Positions 24,090 through 32,012 of a stretch of DNA of 45,306 nt are shown in pieces. Source of the stretch: Salinihabitans flavidus (GTDB lineage Bacteria; Pseudomonadota; Alphaproteobacteria; Rhodobacterales; Rhodobacteraceae); contig NZ_FODS01000028.1 in the NCBI RefSeq assembly GCF_900110425.1, forward strand, positions 1-45,306, read 5' to 3'. Each line of letters begins with the position of its first letter. Positions within the stretch are counted from its first letter, which is position 1. The notes below the pieces were generated by a model. The model was not told where the DNA came from. It was given only the letters and a program-made list of their open reading frames with translations, and searched no databases. The translations under genes and the position numbers were made by a program.

Positions 24090-25490
24090 ATGAAATTCAA
24101 CAGACTTTTACTCGCTTCCAGCAGCGCCATCGTGCTTTCGGCGGTCGGTGCGCTGGCCGATAAAAACGTGGCTTTGCTTAATCAGAGCGGCGACGGCAAC
24201 TCCGCCCTGATCAATCAGAACGGCGACAACAACACCGCCGGTGTGCACGGCAATGCGTCCAAGCCGAACTCGGAGATCAACCAACTCGGCAACGACAGCG
24301 ATATTGACTTCCTTCAGCAGGGTGACGGCAACAGCATTGGCACCGGCGACGCCTTTCAGCAGACCGGAAACCGGAACGCGGCCACTGTCGAGCAATTCGG
24401 GAGCGGCAACGAGTTCACCTACATGATCCAGTCTGGCGGCGGCGCATCGAGCCTCGCCAACAGTCTTACGATTGTACAGGACGGTGACACCAACCGCGTG
24501 AAAGAGGTGCGTCAGGCGCTCTCGGGCGGCACCGATGCCAACGCCGCGGTGATGAACCAGGTCGGCGATGCGAACACAATGGGCGGGCGTATCCGTCAGC
24601 AGGGTTCGGGCAATGCACTGAACTTCTTGCAAACGGGGTCGAACAACACGATCGCGCCGGTGAACAACGTCGCCGGAAATTTTGGGATCGCGACCTCGGT
24701 GCACAGTGTGACCCAGAGTGGCCAGGATAACGCGATGAACGTGGAGCAGGACGGGAGCGACAACTTCATGCGCGCTGCCCAGCAGCACGGCGATCAGAAT
24801 ATCATGTCTCTCAGCGTTATCGGATACGAGAATGGCCAGTCTCCGCTGACGGCCGGTTTCTCGGCCTCCAGCGGCGCCGAGGACTCCTCGATCTGGCAGG
24901 TCGGCAGCGGCAACGATGCCGGTCTGATGATCAATGGCAGCTTTAACGCCTATGGAATCGCGCAGCAGGGGAGCGGCAACAGCGCCTCCGGCATGTCCGT
25001 GATCGGCGACGACAACTCCGTCGGAGTGGGCCAGTATGGCAGCACGAACATCGTGTATCCGGTGTCGATCACCGGCGATGACAACAGCCTTGGATTCCGT
25101 CAAGACGGCAATGGCAATACCGCCGGTGGTTCGCTCAACGGCAACGCGAACCTCGTCAAAGTCAACCAGACCGGAAGTACCAATAACGCAACGGTGACGA
25201 TCACCGGCAACGGTAACGGCGGCGGGCTTGGCTTCGGCGGCAGCGCGCTCATCACCGCGGGCAGCCTGCTGTCGGGGTACAGCACGCAGTCCGGCGATCT
25301 GAACAGCACCTCGCTGACGATCACCGGGGATCAGAACGCCTTTGTCCTGTCCTCGACCGGCGACGACAACGAGATCATCGGCACCGTCAACGGGAGCTAC
25401 AACCAGGCGGCCGTGGTTCAGATAGGTAACAATAACACCGCCAATTTCACTCAGCTGGGCGACGGTAACAACGTTGGCATCAGCCAGTAA
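24090..25490 (+). CDS. Large curlin-repeat protein A
   Basis: Secreted amyloid protein of 466 residues. The signal peptide MKFNRLLLASSSAIVLSAVG ends at ALA before DKNVAL. The rest is almost entirely curlin half-repeats of about 11 residues of the form QxGxxNxAxVxG, for example LNQSGDGNSALINQNGDNNTA, whose key residues are QSGDGN and QNGDNN. Over thirty Q/N-G-N steps are seen. It ends DGNNVGISQ. The start at 24090 follows GGGAG and begins the signal peptide; the frame stays open 63 bases upstream. It is the first of four similar genes in a row. E. coli CsgA has five repeats in 151 residues, so this protein is about three times longer. Confidence 0.9.
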   Translation: MKFNRLLLASSSAIVLSAVGALADKNVALLNQSGDGNSALINQNGDNNTAGVHGNASKPNSEINQLGNDSDIDFLQQGDGNSIGTGDAFQQTGNRNAATVEQFGSGNEFTYMIQSGGGASSLANSLTIVQDGDTNRVKEVRQALSGGTDANAAVMNQVGDANTMGGRIRQQGSGNALNFLQTGSNNTIAPVNNVAGNFGIATSVHSVTQSGQDNAMNVEQDGSDNFMRAAQQHGDQNIMSLSVIGYENGQSPLTAGFSASSGAEDSSIWQVGSGNDAGLMINGSFNAYGIAQQGSGNSASGMSVIGDDNSVGVGQYGSTNIVYPVSITGDDNSLGFRQDGNGNTAGGSLNGNANLVKVNQTGSTNNATVTITGNGNGGGLGFGGSALITAGSLLSGYSTQSGDLNSTSLTITGDQNAFVLSSTGDDNEIIGTVNGSYNQAAVVQIGNNNTANFTQLGDGNNVGISQ

Positions 25491-25497
25491 CGCGATT

Positions 25498-25531
25498 TGC
25501 GCGCCGGGCCGTTTCGACGGGTCGGCGCGCA
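25498..25531 (+). promoter_or_regulatory. Intercistronic hairpin after curlin A
   Basis: The 9-bp stem TGCGCGCCG/CGGCGCGCA encloses a 16-base loop that can itself pair (CCG/CGG). No T-tract follows. It starts 7 bases after the curlin A stop and probably stabilises or partly terminates the transcript. Confidence 0.6.
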
Positions 25532-25598
25532 TCAAGCCCGGCGTTTGCCCTCACAGGAGGTATGCGGGCGCAGGAACTTCAACTGGAAGGGAAAAGTC

Positions 25599-26906
25599 AT
25601 GAAACTCAAGAATATTCTTCTCGCATCGGGTAGCGCAATCGTGCTCTCGGCGGCTGGTGCACTGGCCGACAACAACGAGGCGTATCTGGATCAGAGCGGC
25701 GCAGGACAGTCTGCATCAATCGATCAGAGCGCAGGCGATACCAACGACGCTGGCTCGTCCTCCACCCCTATCGCACAGGTTGGCAGCAACAACGATCTCG
25801 AAGCCATTCAATCCGGAGACGGTAATTCTATCGGTCTTGGATCGAATGTCGATGATATAGCCGATGGGGTGCTGCAATCGCACACCGGAAGTCCGAACGC
25901 ATATCGCGGCAACAACCTGTTCATCGACCAATCCGGTGACAACAATGACGTGGGATCGGTCGTGCAGCGGTCGTCCACGCAAGGCAGCAACACCCGCAAC
26001 TCTGCCTCTGTGGAACAATTCGGCGACGGAAACTCCATCGAAAGCATCTATCAGAAAAAGCGGTCCTCCGCCCGGAACTCTCTGTCAGCCAACATGAGCG
26101 GCAACGATAACGTCATCGCCCGGATTTCTCAGACTGCCGACCAAGGCGGCGGCGGCGTCAACACGATTGACGTTGACATCTCCGGCAACGACAACGGAAC
26201 TGGATCGCTGCGGCGCTTTTCTGATGCGACCGGCGCAACCGCATCGTGGTTGATCCAGGGCAAATACGCTTCTGCCAGCCCAACTGATCCGAGCAAGAAC
26301 AACAGCATCGACCTGCTGGTTACCGGGAGCAACAACGATTTCGGTGTCGAGCAATATGGTGAAGACAACAGCGTCGGCACCCTGGAGATCAATGGCAACA
26401 ACAACGCGGTTGGCGTTGTTCAGTACGGCTTCAACAACACTGTTGCCCTCAGCTCGATCGATGGTGGATACAATGACGTTGGGATCCGGCAGGATGGTAC
26501 TGGCAACTGGTCTACTGTGACGGTTGCCGGTTCGGGTCATGATTTCGGCGTGGACCAGATGGGCGACGGCAACAGCGCCACGCTCGATATCAGTGGCCAC
26601 AACAACGGCTGGGGCACTCCCTACACCAACGATGCTCTGATGGGGCCGGCTTTGGCCACCATTGGCGTATCGGTCAACCTTGAGCGCGGTGTCGCGCGTC
26701 AGTGGGGCGATGACAACACCGCCAACCTGTCGCAGGGCGGCGGACAAGGAAACGTCTTTGCCACGCTTCAGGATGGCAACGACAACACCATCGACGGCTC
26801 GCAGACCGGCAATCTAAATGCCGCCGTCGTGGCGCAGTTGGGGTCGTCGAATACCGCAAGCTATGCGCAGTCGGGTGACGGCAACAGCGCCGGCATTACC
26901 CAGTAG
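25599..26906 (+). CDS. Large curlin-repeat protein B
   Basis: Secreted amyloid protein of 435 residues. The signal peptide MKLKNILLASGSAIVLSAAG ends at ALA before DNNEAYL. Curlin half-repeats follow (DLEAIQSGDGNSIGLG, VEQFGDGNSIESIYQ, VGVVQYGFNNTVALSSIDG), broken by less regular stretches near residues 70-90, 195-225 and 335-370. It ends SGDGNSAGITQ. The start at 25599 lies after AAGGGAAAAG. The first 28 codons are nearly identical to those of curlin C, showing a fairly recent duplication or gene conversion at the 5' end. Confidence 0.9.
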   Translation: MKLKNILLASGSAIVLSAAGALADNNEAYLDQSGAGQSASIDQSAGDTNDAGSSSTPIAQVGSNNDLEAIQSGDGNSIGLGSNVDDIADGVLQSHTGSPNAYRGNNLFIDQSGDNNDVGSVVQRSSTQGSNTRNSASVEQFGDGNSIESIYQKKRSSARNSLSANMSGNDNVIARISQTADQGGGGVNTIDVDISGNDNGTGSLRRFSDATGATASWLIQGKYASASPTDPSKNNSIDLLVTGSNNDFGVEQYGEDNSVGTLEINGNNNAVGVVQYGFNNTVALSSIDGGYNDVGIRQDGTGNWSTVTVAGSGHDFGVDQMGDGNSATLDISGHNNGWGTPYTNDALMGPALATIGVSVNLERGVARQWGDDNTANLSQGGGQGNVFATLQDGNDNTIDGSQTGNLNAAVVAQLGSSNTASYAQSGDGNSAGITQ

Positions 26907-26916
26907 TGAATCTTCT

Positions 26917-26944
26917 CCGCCGGGCGGCCTTGGCCGCCCGGCGG
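26917..26944 (+). promoter_or_regulatory. Strong intercistronic hairpin after curlin B
   Basis: A perfect 13-bp inverted repeat CCGCCGGGCGGCC/GGCCGCCCGGCGG separated by TT, 10 bases after the stop. There is no T-tract, so read-through to curlin C is likely, with the hairpin protecting the upstream mRNA end. Confidence 0.7.
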
Positions 26945-27001
26945 GATCGCCTTCCATTGAGGGCAAAACAAATTAATTCCAAATAGAGAAATGGACTTCA
27001 G

Positions 27002-28285
27002 ATGAAACTCAAGAATATTCTTCTCGCCTCCGGCAGCGCGATCGTGCTCTCGGCGGCCGGCGCCATCGCTGACAACAACGAGGCGCACCTTGATCAGAAT
27101 GGTACCGACAACTCGGCCCTGATCCAGCAGACCGGCAACAACAACGATGCCGGCGCATCGGGCACCGAGATGACCCAGACTGGGTACATCAACAAGCTGT
27201 CGATCCTGCAGTCGGGCAGCTACAACGAAATCGGCCTTGAAGCCAACTCAAACGGCGGTCCCGACGGCGTTTACCAGAATTCGAACCGTTCTTCTGACGC
27301 AGCAGGCGCCAACCATATCAACGTCATCCAGTCTTCGAGCCTCAACGTGATCGGTGCGATCAGCCAAAGCTCAACCGGCACCAACACTTTTCTTGGTTCG
27401 AACAGCGCGACTATCACCCAAGCTTCGGACGGGCCTTTCAGCGGTGCAAATCGCGTCGGCAGTGTTTCGCAGTCCCGCGGCTCGTCGTCGGGCAACGCGC
27501 TGACTGTCACCCAAGGTGGGCGCCTGAACAATATTGAACGGATCAGCCAGCGCACCACGCAAGGAGGCAACCAGACCAACACTTTGACCGTGGCAATGAC
27601 CGGAACACTTAACGGCACCACCGTTCCGCTGAGCGGTCCGGCCGGGGCGTCGGGTGCACAGGCGTCAGTTCTGATTCAGGGCGATGCCAGCGCGCAGGCC
27701 CGGAACAGTTCGGCCAACCTCGACGTGAGTGGTACTGGTAACCGTTTCGGTGTCACGCAGTATGGTCAGGGCAATACGGTCGGCACGCTGACCCTTGGCG
27801 GAAACTTCAATCAGCTTGGCACCTACCAGGTCGGTACCGACAACGTGATTACCGTCGCGGCCGTATCCGGTACCCTAAACAACATTGGTATCAGTCAGAA
27901 CGGTGTCACCAACGAGGCGAAGGCCGATGTTGACGGCGACTTCAACGGGCTTGGGATCGACCAAATCGGCACAAGCAACGATGCCGATGTCACCATCACT
28001 GGCGATGACAACGGCTGGGATCGCGGTTTTAACGGATCTGCTGCGTCTGTCGGCCTCGGTCAGTCGGGTCTTGTTGCCCAGAACGGTATCGGCAACTTCG
28101 CCGAACTGACCGTGACTGGCAGCTCGAATGCCTTCGCCTTCGACCAGACTGGCGACGACAATGATATCTCTGGCACCCAAACTGGTAACCTGAACCAGGT
28201 TGCTGTGGCTCAGACCGGTAGCAGCAACAATACCGCAAGCTTCAGCCAGTCCGGCAGCGGCAATAACGCCGGCATCATGCAGTAA
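27002..28285 (+). CDS. Large curlin-repeat protein C
   Basis: Secreted amyloid protein of 427 residues. The signal peptide MKLKNILLASGSAIVLSAAG ends near AIA before DNNEAHL. Curlin half-repeats include LIQQTGNNNDAGASG, FGVTQYGQGNTVGTLTLG and VAVAQTGSSNNTASFSQSG. It ends SGSGNNAGIMQ, matching the C-termini of curlins A and B. It is closest to curlin B in layout. Protein repeats and shared ends indicate that A, B and C arose by tandem duplication. I cannot tell from sequence which is the main fibre subunit. Confidence 0.9.
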   Translation: MKLKNILLASGSAIVLSAAGAIADNNEAHLDQNGTDNSALIQQTGNNNDAGASGTEMTQTGYINKLSILQSGSYNEIGLEANSNGGPDGVYQNSNRSSDAAGANHINVIQSSSLNVIGAISQSSTGTNTFLGSNSATITQASDGPFSGANRVGSVSQSRGSSSGNALTVTQGGRLNNIERISQRTTQGGNQTNTLTVAMTGTLNGTTVPLSGPAGASGAQASVLIQGDASAQARNSSANLDVSGTGNRFGVTQYGQGNTVGTLTLGGNFNQLGTYQVGTDNVITVAAVSGTLNNIGISQNGVTNEAKADVDGDFNGLGIDQIGTSNDADVTITGDDNGWDRGFNGSAASVGLGQSGLVAQNGIGNFAELTVTGSSNAFAFDQTGDDNDISGTQTGNLNQVAVAQTGSSNNTASFSQSGSGNNAGIMQ

Positions 28286-28300
28286 CGCGTGATGTCGCGG

Positions 28301-28320
28301 AACCCGTGTTGACGCGGGTT
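28301..28320 (+). promoter_or_regulatory. Intercistronic hairpin after curlin C
   Basis: The stem AACCCGTG/CGCGGGTT (8 bp with one T-G pair) has loop TTGA. It lies 16 bases after the curlin C stop, with GAGAAAAGG rather than a T-tract after it. Confidence 0.5.
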
Positions 28321-28446
28321 GAGAAAAGGGCGCGTCCGGGCCGGTTCACGGGTCGTGCGCGCTGTCTCAGGATACGATTTATATGTCGCGGGGTCACTCC
28401 GCTTGATCTGCGGAAACGTTTCCGTCACCCAGTTCAGGAGTGCATG

Positions 28447-29874
28447 ATGCCGCTTGGTTATTTCCCCCTTCTTTCTGTCTCCGCCACCCTGGTGATGTTG
28501 GCTGCCTTGCCGGGGTCCACCTCGGCGCAGGGTCTCAATCTGGAGAACTCGGTGGAGATCGAGCAGGAAGGCGCGGACAACGAGGCGTCGATTGATCAGA
28601 CGGGAGAGATCAACCTTGCGGGGACCGAGGCGCAGCCCATCGTCCAGAACGGGTTCGACAACAGGCTGACCATCCGGCAGTCCGGTGTGGGCAACACCAC
28701 CGTCGGCACCGCAGGGCTCGCGGTGCGACAAGTCAATACCGCGCGCGGTCCGTTCGGCACCAATACCGCATTTGTCGAGCAACTGGGCAATGGCAACCGG
28801 GTGGATGAAATACAGCAACGGAACCTCGGTGCGACCCCCCAGCGGGGCAATCGTCTTTCGCTGCGGCAGATCAACGGCAATGACAACGTGATCGGCACGG
28901 TGTCGCAGATCAAGCAGTCCGGGATGCTCGGACAGTCAGCCAATATCACCATGGACGGCACCGGAAACCGCATCGACGTGGTGAGTCAGGACAGCCGCTC
29001 CACTCTGCGTGGAGAGGAAAACGCCATCTTCGTGCTGATTCAGGGCAGCAATAACGGCACCACGGCGTTGCGCGGAGTGGCGCAGCGCCCACTGGTATCG
29101 GCAAGCACATTGTCGCAGGTCGGGGGCACCGAGGACACGCTTGCGAATGGCAACCTCATGAACCTTGAGATCCTCGCCAACGATACGGCATTCGGGATCG
29201 TCCAGCGCGGACGCAGCAACCGAACCGGCGCCATCGTGATCACCGGGGACGGCAATTCGCTTGGTATAGATCAGGACGGTCTCGACAATGATCTCAGCGT
29301 GGGGCTGATCGAAGGCACCGACAACGAAATTGGTGTGTCGCAGTTCGGCACCAACGTCGCCTTTCTCGACCTTCTCGGCCAGAGCGACGGCAATTCGGTG
29401 CTGATCGACCAGATGGGAACCAACGATGCCGCAGTCACCGTGGAGGGGGACAGAAACATCCTGTCGGTGGTGCAGGGATACCTAGGCGGGGTCGGCGGCA
29501 CGAATGTGACCGACCTTGCGGTCGTTGGGGATGCAAATCTCGCCGACCTGATGCAGGAAGGGCGCGACAACGCGATCGACATCCAGATCGAGGGCGATAC
29601 CAACAATGCGAACATCGCCGGTTTCACACCGCAACTGGCCGCGATCGGATTCAATCCCGGCCGCTTTGAGCAGATCGGAAACGGCAACACACTCGCCGGC
29701 GTTGTCGAAGGAGACGCCAATGTTCTGGCCACGCTTCAGCAGGGATCCTTGAACGCGATACTTTTTGACGTTCGGGGGGATGAGAACGAGGCGCTTCTCC
29801 GCCAGATTGGCGCAGGCAATTCCGTGCAACTGTCGCAGACCGGCCGGGGAAATGTTGCCTTGGTCTTGCAGTAG
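28447..29874 (+). CDS. Large curlin-repeat protein D
   Basis: Secreted protein of 475 residues with a different signal peptide (MPLGYFPLLSVSATLVMLAA, cleavage near TSAQ). Curlin half-repeats follow (IEQEGADNEASIDQTG, FVEQLGNGNRVDEIQQ, FGIVQRGRSNRTGAIVITG, FEQIGNGNTLAGVVEG). It contains more charged residues (E, D, R) in the repeats than curlins A-C and ends QTGRGNVALVLQ. AGGAG lies six bases before this ATG; an adjacent ATG three bases earlier is an alternative. It may be a nucleator or minor subunit; that is inference from its divergence and last position. Confidence 0.87.
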   Translation: MPLGYFPLLSVSATLVMLAALPGSTSAQGLNLENSVEIEQEGADNEASIDQTGEINLAGTEAQPIVQNGFDNRLTIRQSGVGNTTVGTAGLAVRQVNTARGPFGTNTAFVEQLGNGNRVDEIQQRNLGATPQRGNRLSLRQINGNDNVIGTVSQIKQSGMLGQSANITMDGTGNRIDVVSQDSRSTLRGEENAIFVLIQGSNNGTTALRGVAQRPLVSASTLSQVGGTEDTLANGNLMNLEILANDTAFGIVQRGRSNRTGAIVITGDGNSLGIDQDGLDNDLSVGLIEGTDNEIGVSQFGTNVAFLDLLGQSDGNSVLIDQMGTNDAAVTVEGDRNILSVVQGYLGGVGGTNVTDLAVVGDANLADLMQEGRDNAIDIQIEGDTNNANIAGFTPQLAAIGFNPGRFEQIGNGNTLAGVVEGDANVLATLQQGSLNAILFDVRGDENEALLRQIGAGNSVQLSQTGRGNVALVLQ

Positions 29875-30258
29875 GGCGGGAACGGGATCTCGATATTGCG
29901 AGCGTCTAGCATCGACTTGAGCACACCTTTCTCGGCTCATCCGATGCCCCATCGCCGCCCCGGACGGCATTTGTTCCGACCGCGCGGCATCCATGTCCCT
30001 GTCATTGAAACTGTCCACATCGAACTACCCAAGGTCGCCTTCCCAAATTGAATTTGCGATTCAATGAGCGCAACGACCTGCTGAACAGGGTACACGGAGC
30101 GCGCAGCGGAAAGATCTCTTTCGAAATTCGACAAGAAAAGCTATAAACGGTGAATTGTTTGGGCATCAAGGATCGGCCAAGGCGGGAAATTCCTTTGGTA
30201 TCGTCCCCGACAGTGCGCAAGGCACGAAGCCTGCAACCATGCGCCGTTGGTGAACTGG
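29875..30258. other. Intergenic region after the curlin cluster
   Basis: About 380 bases without a gene that I can support. There is no clear rho-independent terminator after curlin D; only a short CTCG/CGAG hairpin occurs near 29893-29906. Short frames on both strands show no recognisable domain. Confidence 0.35.
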
Positions 30259-30666
30259 CTACGCGCCTGACGGATCGCAGTACTGGTCATCGGAAACATG
30301 CTCAAGCCAAGTCACGGCAGACCCGTCGAGCGCTTCCTGAATAGCCAGATGCGTCATCGCGACATTTGGTGCAGCGCCATGCCAGTGCTTTTCCCCGGGT
30401 TCGAACCATACGGTATCTCCCGGGCGGATTTCCTGAACCGGACCGTTCCATGTCTGCGCCAGGCCCATTCCCGACAGAACAACGAGAGTCTGCCCGAGGG
30501 GATGTGTATGCCATGCAGTGCGCGCGGAGGGTTCAAAGGTCACCATAACCGAACGGAGGCGGGCCGGGTCAGGCGCGGTGATGACCGGATCCATACGCAC
30601 CGCACCGGTGAAGTGATCTTCCGGTCCGACAGTTGATGGCCGGGTTCCGCATTTCTTTATATCCAT
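30259..30666 (-). CDS. Cupin-domain protein
   Basis: A small single-domain cupin of 135 residues. The metal-binding motif 1 is [16 protein letters not shown] (two His and Gln) and motif 2 includes [16 protein letters not shown]. Close relatives include enzymes such as the cupin-type mandelonitrile lyase and many uncharacterised proteins, so the reaction cannot be named. GGAG lies 8 bases before the ATG at 30666 (MDIKKCG); an upstream in-frame start at 30696 is less likely. It stands alone. Confidence 0.82.
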   Translation of the reverse strand: MDIKKCGTRPSTVGPEDHFTGAVRMDPVITAPDPARLRSVMVTFEPSARTAWHTHPLGQTLVVLSGMGLAQTWNGPVQEIRPGDTVWFEPGEKHWHGAAPNVAMTHLAIQEALDGSAVTWLEHVSDDQYCDPSGA

Positions 30667-30791
30667 TTCGTGGACTCCCGAAGCTATCCTTGTCATTCAC
30701 ACAGTCAAGTACGCGCACACGCTGGACGCGCGTTGAAATCGCATGCTCGTCATGAAACAATAGTCGCTCAGGATATGGATGTCAGCAAGTG

Positions 30792-30828
30792 TTGCTACCA
30801 TCAAGCATTGCTACCATCAAGCATTGCA
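30792..30828. repeat. 16-bp tandem repeat, 2.3 copies
   Basis: TTGCTACCATCAAGCA occurs at 30792-30807 and again at 30808-30823, followed by TTGCA of a third copy. It lies in the 282-base gap between the cupin and DsrE genes. It is probably a slippage product or part of a small binding region. Confidence 0.75.
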
Positions 30829-30948
30829 GTTTCAACAACGGACTGGTCAATCTGATGAGACACGATGAAGCCGGCCGCGGAGGCCGAGTACATCATGTAT
30901 TCCTGCGTGGCGTCGATAGTCGCGCTGTGCGCGTCAGCATCTTCTCCA

Positions 30949-31302
30949 TCAGAACACCAGCACCTTGTCCGCGGCGAGCGTCGCCTGCGCGAGTTCGTCC
31001 ATCGTCGAGCGCGTTGCCCCCTCCATCATGTCGCCCTCTGCGAGGCCCCGGGCATCCATGCAGGTGCCGCACATCAGGATGCGCCCCTTGGAGGACAGAA
31101 CCCGGCGGATCATCCGTTCGAGGTTGTAGAAACCTTCGGGCGTCTTCTGCCCGGCCTTGGCGCAGAGCACCGCGTCGGCCATCAGGAAGACGGTGATGTC
31201 CGCTTCAGGGTCATTCTTGGTTAGCGCGTGGGCCATGCGCAGGCCGTTGAAGCTGCGCTCGGTGCCGTAGGGCGGGTCGTCCAGCAGGATCAGGTGTTTC
31301 AT
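30949..31302 (-). CDS. DsrE/YchN-family sulfur-relay-like protein
   Basis: A 117-residue soluble protein with the DsrE-like fold: HLILLDDPPYGTERSFNGLRMAHAL at the start (key residues DDPPYGTER) and ITVFLMADAVLCAKAGQ. RILMCGTCMDARGL follows. The cysteines in CAKAGQ and CGTCMDARG are where DsrE-type proteins carry persulfides. GAGGA lies 7 bases before the ATG. It is the last gene of the operon divergent from the ArsR-rhodanese gene, which also points to reactive sulfur chemistry. Confidence 0.82.
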   Translation of the reverse strand: MKHLILLDDPPYGTERSFNGLRMAHALTKNDPEADITVFLMADAVLCAKAGQKTPEGFYNLERMIRRVLSSKGRILMCGTCMDARGLAEGDMMEGATRSTMDELAQATLAADKVLVF

Positions 31303-31311
31303 CGCAAGTCC

Positions 31312-31995
31312 TCAGTTCGGGGCGCGTGTTTCGAGATCTGTCAGGAATGCTTTGATGCGCCGGGCATTGGCGCCGCGGTCGATCTGGCCGAGGCGCGAGC
31401 GCATGTCCACGCGGGTGCCAGAATCGGTCTCGGTGACACGGATCGCCACCTCGTCCTCGAAACCGAAGAGGCGGCTGCGCGCAATGGCCTCGATCTGGCT
31501 CTCCGCGGGATCGGCGGAAAGCACATTCCACCCCCGGTCCTCCACCAGCGACAGCGCCAACCCGAAGGCCTCGTCATCGGAAAGCGGCAGTTTCAGCGGG
31601 CGCACCTCCGGATAGGCGGCGCGCTGCGGCTTGGCATTCTGCGCCGGGTAGTCGCTGGGTGTTGCGGTAAACCAGAACACCGGCGGGTCTTCGGTGTCGG
31701 TTGAGATGTCGTTGATCGGTGGCGTCGTGCAGGCGGCGATCTCGAAGGCGGTGCCAAGCCCCGCAACGGGCAGCGACAGGATCAGCCCGAACAGAACCGC
31801 TCGGACACGGCTGCGCCGACGCCGAAGCCAGACCACCAGTCCGGCCAGCGCGACGATGAACCCGGCACCCGCCGCCCAGGCCCCCCAGCCGGCGAAGTCA
31901 TAGGCCCGCGGCCAGGGCCAGCCGCCCACGCGGAACCCCCAGACCGCGACCGCAAGCAAGGGATACAAACCCCAGAAGGATGGACAGAAGGCCAA
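31312..31995 (-). CDS. DUF1499 membrane protein, 5' end apparently frameshifted
   Basis: The open frame encodes about 227 residues. Two membrane segments are followed by a DUF1499 domain (PPVFWFTATPSDYPAQNAKPQ, then LPLSDDEAFGLALSLVEDRGW, key residues DDEAF and RGW). The only start in this frame is a TTG at 31995 with poor context, since a TGA lies four codons upstream of it. In another frame, an ATG at 32020 gives MLDHLTRRLGLLSILLG, a natural start for such a protein, and it overlaps the MFS stop. Removing one T from the CCCCAAA/TTTGGGG run at 31967-31973 would join that start to LYPLLAVAVW. Either the gene is a pseudogene, or there is a sequencing error, or translation starts at a weak TTG. 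Confidence 0.75.
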   Translation of the reverse strand: MAFCPSFWGLYPLLAVAVWGFRVGGWPWPRAYDFAGWGAWAAGAGFIVALAGLVVWLRRRRSRVRAVLFGLILSLPVAGLGTAFEIAACTTPPINDISTDTEDPPVFWFTATPSDYPAQNAKPQRAAYPEVRPLKLPLSDDEAFGLALSLVEDRGWNVLSADPAESQIEAIARSRLFGFEDEVAIRVTETDSGTRVDMRSRLGQIDRGANARRIKAFLTDLETRAPN

Positions 31996-32012
31996 GTCGC
32001 CTGGTCAGATGA

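Noticed and set aside
24108-25535. Long minus-strand open frame of 475 codons opposite curlin A
   Set aside because: It mirrors the repetitive codon pattern of the curlin gene; the plus strand has a signal peptide, ribosome site and curlin repeats, while this frame shows no domain.
24150-29870. Regularly spaced short repeats suggesting a CRISPR array or satellite
   Set aside because: The periodicity is at codon level (about 33 bases per half-repeat), the copies diverge, and frames are kept open. It is explained by curlin repeats.
29937-30134. 65-codon minus-strand frame with a segment faintly like a GntR-type N-terminus
   Set aside because: The resemblance is short and the expected HTH residues do not follow; no support for a gene or a clear pseudogene.
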